Assembly (NCBI RefSeq): GCF_014697355.1
Contig: NZ_JACJRQ010000006.1
Span: 208,961 to 272,960, forward strand
Length of the DNA: 64,000 nt
Source of the DNA: Nostoc calcicola FACHB-3891
GTDB taxonomy: Bacteria > Cyanobacteriota > Cyanobacteriia > Cyanobacteriales > Nostocaceae
Direction of reading: 5' to 3'
The notes under the pieces were generated by a model. It did not search any database and was not told the origin of the DNA. It worked only from the letters and a program-made list of their open reading frames with translations. The position numbers were made by a program, and so were the translations under genes. Of the stretch, positions 43,863 through 50,798 are shown piece after piece (the first letter of the stretch is position 1; each line of letters starts with the position of its first letter).

Positions 43863-46109
43863 TCACCCCTCACTACGGATTAATTGCGAATAATATCCTT
43901 CAACTTGTTGCAATTCTTCATGAGTACCGCGTTGCACGACTTTTCCGCGATCGAGGACAATAATTTCATCGCAATCGCGGATAGTACTCAACCGATGCGC
44001 CACGATAATGCAAGTACATCCCCGCTGACGTAGTTTTTGGTCAATAATTTTTTCTGTTTCAGTATCCAAGGCGCTCGTTGCTTCATCCACAATCAGAATA
44101 GAGGGGTTGTTAACCAAAGCACGAGCAATTTCCAAACGCTGTCTTTGACCACCGCTTAAATTAGCAGCTCCTTCTGAGAGTTTACTATCATAGCCCCCAG
44201 GTAAGGAGAGTATAACATCGTGAATCGCTGCATCTTGACATGCCTGCACTAAGGAACTTTCAGGTACAGTAGTGTCCCAAAGGGTTAAATTGTCCCTGAC
44301 GCTACCAGCAAATAGTAAAATATTTTGCTCTACGAAGGCGATAGAATTGGCTATGACTTGGCGAGGAATTTGGTTTCTAGGTATGCCATCAAACTTAATT
44401 TCTCCCTGAGTTGGTTCGTACAACCCGCATATCAGTTTGGCAATGGTAGACTTACCGGAACTACTCTTACCAATTAGGGCAACTCGCTGTCCTGGTTTAA
44501 TTGATAAATTGAAGTTTTCAATCAAGGGAGTTTCTACTTCGCCGTAACTAAATGTCACATTCTCCAACTTGACATATCCTTGCAACTTCGGTTGGAGGTA
44601 ATCAGCAAAAACTTTCTCTTGTGCTTGTTGTGTTTCGTCTGTCAACTTCGCAACTACCGGGTTTTGCAAAACATCATCCAAGCGATTTAAACTACCCTCG
44701 ACTTCTTGGAGGTCGCTACCAAGACTAACGAGATTATTCACAGGTTCCATAAAACTTTGCATCAATCCCTGAAATGCTACTAGCATTCCGATACTCAGGT
44801 TCCCATCCATAACCCGCAGTCCACCAATAACTAAAACTAGCATTGATGTAATTGCTGACAGGAACGAAGGCAAAATTCCCAAAGTCTGATTAGTTATATT
44901 TACTTCCTGGTATGCGTTAATCGATTTAGCATAATAACCCGCCCACCGAGCAAAGAAATCAGATTCTAAGCCAGATGCTTTCAAGGTTTCCATACTTTGA
45001 AGACCAGAAATAGCTACTCCGTTAACTTTTCCTTGTTCTTGTATTAATTTGATATTGGCATCTACGCGCCACCGAGATATTTTGTGCAAAGTCAGGAGAT
45101 TAATGGCAACAAAGATAATGCCAATTGAGGTTAACACCGCATCATATTGCAGCATGACTATTGCATAAAAAATTACCATAACTGCGGCGATCGCAGTTGT
45201 GGCTAACTTACCTGAAAGCAGATTGGCTAATTTGTCGTTCAGGTGGATGCGGCTGCTGATTTCTCCAGCAAATCTGCAATCGTAAAAACTTACAGGTAAG
45301 CGTAGAATGTGCCAGAAAAATCGGCTCGACATACCCACAGATAACTTAATTTTCATCCGGCGCAGAAACTTTAACTGTAGTAATGTCAACAGTCCATTGA
45401 CGATCGCTGTCAGTATCATTCCTAACAAAAGCGGTCGCAACCAATCTTGTCTGTTTTGCACCAAAACATTATCTACAAACATTTGGGAGAAAATAGGTGA
45501 TGCCACTCCAGGAATCACTAGTAAAAATCCAGCACAAATACAGAAAGCAAGTACCTGACCAGACCCTTGCAAACGTTCCCGCAAACCTAGAATAATGTTA
45601 GGTTTACTACCACCTTTTTTGAAATTTTCACTAGGTGTAAAAAGCAGTACAACACCTGTAAAACTTGTATCGAATTCTTCTAGAGATACAGACCTCGGCC
45701 CAGTTGCGGGGTCATTGATGTAAACTTGCTTGTTAGTAAACCCCTCTACAACTAAGTAATGATTAAAATTCCAAAAAACAATGTAAGGGCATTGCAACTG
45801 TCGTAGTCCATCCAAGTCTGCTTTCATCCCTTTGGCATTCAACCCGTAACTTCTAGCAGCCTTGAGGATATTTACCGCTCTGCTGCCATCCCGCGATACG
45901 CCGCAATCTTGACGCAATTGCGGTAGGGGTACAATCCGACCGTAATAACCTAAGATAATTCCCAAAGCAGCAGCACCACATTCTACCGCCTCCATCTGTA
46001 AAATAGTCGGGGTACGACGGCGAATTTTCTTATATCCAGAAGTTATCGCAGTAGAAACAGGACGGCGATCGCTTTTCTTTGTAAATTTTACTTGTAATTG
46101 TGACAGCAT
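43863..46109 (-). CDS. NHLP-type peptidase-containing ABC exporter (C39 domain)
   Basis: 748 residues. The N-terminal C39 peptidase has Cys44 (MEAVECGAAALG), His117 (FWNFNHYLVVEG) and Asp133 (YINDPATG), which should cut the leader after the double Gly of the precursors. Six membrane helices follow, then the ATPase with Walker A GKSSSGKST, signature LSGGQRQRL and ILIVDEATSALD. It is 15 bases downstream of the HlyD-like gene, so the two are cotranscribed. It matches the peptidase/permease/ATPase of NHLP bacteriocin systems. Confidence 0.93.
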   Translation of the reverse strand: MLSQLQVKFTKKSDRRPVSTAITSGYKKIRRRTPTILQMEAVECGAAALGIILGYYGRIVPLPQLRQDCGVSRDGSRAVNILKAARSYGLNAKGMKADLDGLRQLQCPYIVFWNFNHYLVVEGFTNKQVYINDPATGPRSVSLEEFDTSFTGVVLLFTPSENFKKGGSKPNIILGLRERLQGSGQVLAFCICAGFLLVIPGVASPIFSQMFVDNVLVQNRQDWLRPLLLGMILTAIVNGLLTLLQLKFLRRMKIKLSVGMSSRFFWHILRLPVSFYDCRFAGEISSRIHLNDKLANLLSGKLATTAIAAVMVIFYAIVMLQYDAVLTSIGIIFVAINLLTLHKISRWRVDANIKLIQEQGKVNGVAISGLQSMETLKASGLESDFFARWAGYYAKSINAYQEVNITNQTLGILPSFLSAITSMLVLVIGGLRVMDGNLSIGMLVAFQGLMQSFMEPVNNLVSLGSDLQEVEGSLNRLDDVLQNPVVAKLTDETQQAQEKVFADYLQPKLQGYVKLENVTFSYGEVETPLIENFNLSIKPGQRVALIGKSSSGKSTIAKLICGLYEPTQGEIKFDGIPRNQIPRQVIANSIAFVEQNILLFAGSVRDNLTLWDTTVPESSLVQACQDAAIHDVILSLPGGYDSKLSEGAANLSGGQRQRLEIARALVNNPSILIVDEATSALDTETEKIIDQKLRQRGCTCIIVAHRLSTIRDCDEIIVLDRGKVVQRGTHEELQQVEGYYSQLIRSEG

Positions 46110-46124
46110 TTTTGTTATGTAGGG

Positions 46125-47564
46125 TTAATTTACACCAGTTAAAGACTTGAGAAAAGGAAAAATAAAGCTGATAGGCGATCGCTCTTCTGTAGTAACTCTG
46201 ACGCTAGTGGTGGTTCCAGAAGAAATTTTCATATCAACGCCTTTAGAAGAAGACCACTTATAGCCGCTGAAGGTTGAATCGTCTGGCTGCAACTCTGCTT
46301 CAACTTGAATTTGAGGGCCTGGAGCCATTAGACTTTGCACAACCTCTGCATTACCGATCGCATTTAAAGCGCCCTCTTTAGTCACGGGAAAAGCTGAAAC
46401 ATGGGTTACAGTCCCCACAATCCCGCCAAATCGTTCGCGCTCTACTGTAGAAGGTGTAATTTGTACCTTCATTCCCTCGTGAATTTTCTTACCATCACCA
46501 ACAGAAAAGAAAGTCAGACCCATGAGTTTAGCAGATGGTTCCTCTGCTTGGATAACGGCGATGGAACTTCCTGGAGAAACAATTTGCCCAAAAGATGTAC
46601 TAATTTCTAAAACTCGTCCGTTGTACTCGCTAACAATTTGACTGTTTTGATTTAATTGCACTTGTAATTGAGCAATATTTTGCTTGACTTCTTGAATTTG
46701 ATTTTGTCGGTTGCTTGCAGTGTCAAAATCTTGCTCAATTTTAGTTTTTTCGTTAGCATCGAGTTCTTGTAATTGGGATTGAAAATCATTAATTTGGCTG
46801 AAGTTTTCGCGGTAGGTTTTTTCTATTTCTACCTGTTGGACATCAAGTTGTTTGAGTTGAGCATCAATATCAGACACTTTTTTCACAGCATCTAAGTATG
46901 TTTGTTGTTGCTCCAAAAGATTTTGCTGAGAAATTCCTCCTTCTGCTTGCAGCTTTTGGAGTCCCTCATATATTTTGCGTTGGGGGGAAATCATACTGAC
47001 AGCGATCGCTCGACTTTGGAGTAAGTTTTGCTGTTGTACTTGCAGAGAACTGAGACCTCTATTTCTCAAAATAGGAGTCAAGCTGATTGCTTGTTGGAGA
47101 CGTTGCTGGAGATTGAGACGTTGCTGGGCGATCGCTCTTTTTTCTTCTAGCTTGCGTTGCCCTTGGAGTAAGTTAGAACTGTAATTCTGGGATTGTAATT
47201 GTGCTAGCTTGGCACGCTGCTGCTGTAATTGGCTTTGCAATTCAGCTTGATCGATGATTGCTAGCACCTGTCCTTTTTTTACATAGTCACCAACATTAAT
47301 ATTCATCGCCAGGATTCGTCCGGAAGCCGGCGCTTGCAACGATACAACCTTACTTGGATAAACTAACACCCCCTGTCCTGAAACAGCGATCGGTATGCGA
47401 CCAACAATACTCCAAATAACTGCCGTTGCTACCAACGAACCAAGGGCAGCTAAAGACAACCAATGCATCGGTTGGATAACTGTCATCACCCGATCCAAGC
47501 GTTCCGGGGAAGATAAATTTTCTAAGGCTTTTTTTCGGAAAAGGTTATTTTGTTGTGTAACCAT
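46125..47564 (-). CDS. NHLP-type HlyD-like secretion adaptor
   Basis: 479 residues from the Met with AAGGTG six bases upstream, not the Met six codons earlier. One membrane helix (LSLAALGSLVATAVIWSIVG) is followed by a biotinyl-lipoyl strand pair (GRILAMNINVGDYVKKGQVL), a long coiled coil (about 120-330) and a closing beta part (GRVLEISTSFGQIVSPGSSI). It should bridge the C39-ABC exporter to the outer membrane. First gene of the minus-strand block and divergent from the precursor genes. Confidence 0.9.
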   Translation of the reverse strand: MVTQQNNLFRKKALENLSSPERLDRVMTVIQPMHWLSLAALGSLVATAVIWSIVGRIPIAVSGQGVLVYPSKVVSLQAPASGRILAMNINVGDYVKKGQVLAIIDQAELQSQLQQQRAKLAQLQSQNYSSNLLQGQRKLEEKRAIAQQRLNLQQRLQQAISLTPILRNRGLSSLQVQQQNLLQSRAIAVSMISPQRKIYEGLQKLQAEGGISQQNLLEQQQTYLDAVKKVSDIDAQLKQLDVQQVEIEKTYRENFSQINDFQSQLQELDANEKTKIEQDFDTASNRQNQIQEVKQNIAQLQVQLNQNSQIVSEYNGRVLEISTSFGQIVSPGSSIAVIQAEEPSAKLMGLTFFSVGDGKKIHEGMKVQITPSTVERERFGGIVGTVTHVSAFPVTKEGALNAIGNAEVVQSLMAPGPQIQVEAELQPDDSTFSGYKWSSSKGVDMKISSGTTTSVRVTTEERSPISFIFPFLKSLTGVN

Positions 47565-47642
47565 GTGACACCTTTTTAACAATTCAAAATTCAGAAAATT
47601 ACATAAACAAGTTCTTTAAATAAAACCTCCATCATCACTTGA

Positions 47643-47780
47643 GTAGATGATGTTCAAATCGATTTACCTAACTTATTGGCAACACCAGAGTTGATTTATG
47701 CAGTTTGGAAAATCTTTGGTGTTGAGGAAAATCGCCAATACCCTGATATCACTAGCTTTCAAGCATTTTTATCCAACTGA
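47643..47780 (+). pseudogene. C-terminal fragment of an unknown gene
   Basis: In frame between TGA 47640-47642 and TGA 47778-47780, it reads LLATPELIYAVWKIFGVEEN and YPDITSFQAFLSN. A shorter, similar fragment lies at 49521-49610. No start codon. It looks like the tail of a lost gene that was duplicated together with the following leader region. Confidence 0.4.
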
Positions 47781-47912
47781 AATATTCCTAGTTATCTCAA
47801 AGGCTGCATATTCTGATTTCAGTTCTCCCAAGGAGTGATACAGAAGGCAGTCAAAGGATTACCTTCAAACCAAACATCAAAAATAAACAACATCTTAATT
47901 AGGAGACCGACA
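47781..47912 (+). promoter_or_regulatory. Leader region of precursor 1 (shared repeat)
   Basis: It contains GATACAGAAGGCAGTCAAAG and GATTACCTTCAAA, then CATCTTAATTAGGAGACCGACA before the ATG; AGGAG at 47901-47905 is the ribosome site. The same elements recur at 48669-48753 and 49665-49744, so one promoter or 5-prime leader has been copied in front of three genes. Confidence 0.6.
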
Positions 47913-48524
47913 ATGTTTGAAATTAAAGCACAAATGCTGACACAAGCAGTACAAGATTCACACTTTCGCAGTCGTTTAATTGCCGATCCTCTAACAGTTG
48001 CAGCAGAGTATGGATGGAATATTCCCACTCAAACACAAATAACTGTAGTTGAGGAAACGCCAAGTCATTACTATCTAGTACTGCCAGCATTAGGCACTCA
48101 AGATTTAGCTAATCAAACACCTGAAAATTCTGATGTCAGTTCAACAGCACACATGCTGGAAATCGAAGTGCAATTACTTGCACGCGCCGCGCAAGATGTA
48201 GACTTTCGCAATGATTTAATTGCTGACCCGAAAACTGTGATGGCACAAAAGGGATTGAATTTTCCAACTAATATCCAAGTCAGCGTATTAGAAGAAACTC
48301 CAAATCGTTACTATTTAGTGCTGCCAGCATTAGACTTCTCTGAATTAGAAGCTAACAGAGATTTATCCGATGCAGAACTGGAATTAGTTGCAGGCGGAAC
48401 CGATACGCAAAATCACAGTTGGACGGGTTGTGCTTCTGGGCAAAGTGGTTGCGTTGCTACTAAAGGCTGTGATGCGGCAGTTGCAACTGTGGGAGTAACT
48501 TTAGCCGCAACAGCGGCATTATGA
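47913..48524 (+). CDS. Double-leader NHLP lanthipeptide-type precursor 1
   Basis: 203 residues. Two tandem nitrile-hydratase-alpha-like leader domains are present: about 1-60 (FEIKAQMLTQAVQDSHFRSR, GWNIPTQTQITVVEETPS) and 81-150 (LEIEVQLLARAAQDVDFRND, NFPTNIQVSVLEETPNRYYL). The leader ends DAELELVAGG at residue 162, a double-Gly site for the C39 exporter. The 41-residue core starts TDTQNHSWTGCASGQSGC and has three Cys, many Thr/Ser and a hydrophobic Ala/Val tail. The LanM at 52924 should dehydrate Ser/Thr and form thioether rings. ATG 47913 is chosen for its ribosome site and family start. Confidence 0.9.
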   Translation: MFEIKAQMLTQAVQDSHFRSRLIADPLTVAAEYGWNIPTQTQITVVEETPSHYYLVLPALGTQDLANQTPENSDVSSTAHMLEIEVQLLARAAQDVDFRNDLIADPKTVMAQKGLNFPTNIQVSVLEETPNRYYLVLPALDFSELEANRDLSDAELELVAGGTDTQNHSWTGCASGQSGCVATKGCDAAVATVGVTLAATAAL

Positions 48525-48753
48525 CAATAAAGACTGGCAAAAATGCTTTTGTCAGTCATTGTCTCAGACAAAAAAAAGTTTTGATTTTCAAGAGTAAAAG
48601 GTTGTTTTAGAAGTTAGATATATCATGACTTCTATTAGAAACCTGCTGTGAAAAATCGGATTTTGCAGCGAGTAATACAGAAGGTAGTCAAACGATTACC
48701 TTCAAATTTCATCAAACATCAAAACAAACAACATCTTAATTAGGAAACGGACA

Positions 48754-49365
48754 ATGTTTGAAATTAAAGCACAAATGCTGACACAAGCAGTACAAGATTC
48801 ACACTTTCGCAGTCGTTTAATTGCCGATCCTCTAACAGTTGCAGCAGAGTATGGATGGAATATTCCGACTCAAACCCAAATAACTGTAGTTGAAGAAACA
48901 CCAAGTCATTACTATCTAGTACTGCCAGTATTAGGTACTCAAAAAGATTTAGCTAATGAAGATTCGATCGCTAATCAAACACCTGAGAATTCTGACTCGG
49001 TAAGCTCAACAGCACACATGCTAGAAATCGAAGTGCAATTACTCGCACGAGCAGCCCAAGATTCAAACTTTCGCAATCGTTTAATTGCTGACCCGAAAAC
49101 TGTAATGGCACAAAAGGGATTAAATTTTCCAACTAATATCCAAGTCAGTGTATTAGAAGAAACTCCAAATCGTTATTATTTAGTGCTGCCAGCATTAGAC
49201 TTCTCTGAATTAGAAGCTAACAGAGAATTATCCGATACAGAACTGGAATTAGTTGCAGGGGGAGCCGATACAGATAATCACAGTTGGACAGGCTGTGCTT
49301 CTGGGCAAAAAGGTTGCGTTGCTACTAATGGCTGTAATCCCCATCTCCCAATCCCACCAGTTTAG
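48754..49365 (+). CDS. Double-leader NHLP lanthipeptide-type precursor 2
   Basis: 203 residues, a near copy of precursor 1. The first leader is almost identical in nucleotides. The linker is longer (KDLANEDSIANQTPENSDSV), and the double Gly falls at 170. The 33-residue core starts ADTDNHSWTGCASGQKGC and keeps three Cys at the same spacing, but ends CNPHLPIPPV instead of the Ala/Val-rich tail. The core tails therefore diverged after duplication of the whole gene plus its leader region. AGGAAA precedes the ATG. Confidence 0.9.
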   Translation: MFEIKAQMLTQAVQDSHFRSRLIADPLTVAAEYGWNIPTQTQITVVEETPSHYYLVLPVLGTQKDLANEDSIANQTPENSDSVSSTAHMLEIEVQLLARAAQDSNFRNRLIADPKTVMAQKGLNFPTNIQVSVLEETPNRYYLVLPALDFSELEANRELSDTELELVAGGADTDNHSWTGCASGQKGCVATNGCNPHLPIPPV

Positions 49366-49377
49366 TAGCACAAATCT

Positions 49378-49484
49378 GGCGTTGCTGAGTAAAAGTATGA
49401 ATTTGTCTCACGCAGAGACGCAGAGGCGCAGAGAGTAAGAGTTTGAGAAATGCAATGATTTTCATATCTCAATTCAGCAACGCC
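49378..49484. mobile_element. MITE-like element, GGCGTTGC family (copy 3)
   Basis: GGCGTTGCTGA and TTCAGCAACGCC bound 107 bases with the CTCACGCAGAGACGCAGAGG module, just 12 bases after precursor 2. It may have inserted between precursor 2 and the next repeat unit. Confidence 0.7.
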
Positions 49485-49520
49485 ACAAATCTTATTAGTG
49501 GATAGGTTCGAGAATTAGGA

Positions 49521-49610
49521 ACACCCCAGTTGATTTATGCATTTTTGAAAACCTCTGATATTCAAGAAATTCAACAATTGCTTGATGTGAGAGGTTTTCG
49601 AGCATTTTGA
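49521..49610 (+). pseudogene. Second copy of the lost-gene fragment
   Basis: It reads TPQLIYAFLKTSDIQEIQQL and LDVRGFRAF before TGA 49608-49610, similar in start and end to the fragment at 47643-47780. Like that one it precedes the shared leader region. Confidence 0.35.
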
Positions 49611-49619
49611 TGGAACTGA

Positions 49620-49744
49620 ACTATTTTTCACAATCTCAAGGTTGCATATTTTGATTTCAGTTCTCCCAAGAAGTAATACAGAAGGCAGTCAAACGATTAC
49701 CTCAAACCAAATCAAACATCATTTCTCATCTAAATCTAAAGTAT
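49620..49744 (+). promoter_or_regulatory. Leader region of the dioxygenase gene (shared repeat)
   Basis: TTGATTTCAGTTCTCCCAAG and AATACAGAAGGCAGTCAAAC with GATTACCT match the leaders of precursors 1 and 2, which suggests common regulation or a vanished third precursor. Confidence 0.55.
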
Positions 49745-50725
49745 ATGCCTAACCCAAATTTGACAGATAGTAAAACCAATTTTACTGTATATGCGCCTAC
49801 GCAGACTGAGCCAGCAAACAAATATGCAAATTACTCACAAGCGAGTTCAGCGTTTGATATTTCTGAGGTAGATAACTTCCCCTTGGACAGCGATTATGAC
49901 CTCACAACCGAGCAAATCCATAACTTTCAGCAGGATGGACATTTGTTGGTGCGCGGTGTAGTTTCTCCCAAAGAAATAGCTGTCTACAAACCTGCGTTAG
50001 TAGAAACGGTCGATCGCTACGATCGCGAACAGCAAGCGATGGAAAAGACTGTTAGCGGTCAAAGTCAAGGATGGCAGTTTGTTGAAAACCTTTACCAACT
50101 AGATTTAGTTGCCCAACGCTTTGTTTTAGCTCGTCGATTTGGCAAGATTGCTGCCGATTTATTAGGAGTTGATACTGTCCGCTTGTTCCGCGACCAATCT
50201 TATTTCAAAAAACCCGGAGGCGGCAATACACCCTGGCATCAAGATGGTTACTTTATGCCCCTAGATACAACTCAAATAGTCACAATGTGGATTGCTCTGT
50301 CGGAGGTTTCCCCAGAAATGGCACCGATGACTTTTGCTAGCGGTTCCCACAAACAGGGCTATATCGGGGCTTCAATGCCGCTAGATGAGTCAATGGATGA
50401 GTTTGAGCAATCCATTATTAAATCGGGGTTTCAACTCAAAAATTATGGAGCAATGGCAGCCGGAGATGCGAGTTTCCATTCTGGCTGGACATTGCACAGT
50501 TCGCGCAAAAACACAAGCGATCGCACCCGCGAAGCCTTAGTAATTGTTTTTTATGCCGATGGAGCCAGGGTAACGATGCCCCCTGTACCCGCCGATGCTC
50601 TACCGCAGGAGCAGTTTGCCGCCGTGATTCGCCAACGCAACTTATCTACCTGTTTGCCAGGATTGAAACCCGGAGACTTGGCTGAAACTTCAATGAATCC
50701 AATCGTCTACCGAAGAACGACTTAA
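49745..50725 (+). CDS. Phytanoyl-CoA dioxygenase-like Fe(II)/2-oxoglutarate enzyme
   Basis: 326 residues. The facial triad is visible as H165-x-D167 (NTPWHQDGYF) and H251 (GWTLHSSRKN), with R262 as the likely 2-oxoglutarate anchor (RTREALVIVFY). PhyH enzymes hydroxylate varied small molecules, and some RiPP clusters use such enzymes on the peptide. Here it may hydroxylate the lanthipeptide or a terpene-like partner; both are inference. The first 50 residues are a hydrophilic extension. It sits 73 bases before the terpene-cyclase-like gene. Confidence 0.85.
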   Translation: MPNPNLTDSKTNFTVYAPTQTEPANKYANYSQASSAFDISEVDNFPLDSDYDLTTEQIHNFQQDGHLLVRGVVSPKEIAVYKPALVETVDRYDREQQAMEKTVSGQSQGWQFVENLYQLDLVAQRFVLARRFGKIAADLLGVDTVRLFRDQSYFKKPGGGNTPWHQDGYFMPLDTTQIVTMWIALSEVSPEMAPMTFASGSHKQGYIGASMPLDESMDEFEQSIIKSGFQLKNYGAMAAGDASFHSGWTLHSSRKNTSDRTREALVIVFYADGARVTMPPVPADALPQEQFAAVIRQRNLSTCLPGLKPGDLAETSMNPIVYRRTT

Positions 50726-50798
50726 ATCTGTAAGCCCCAAGAATCTCCGAAACCAATCCCATCATTTATGCCCATTCTGAATCATCTTTGTTTCTGTC

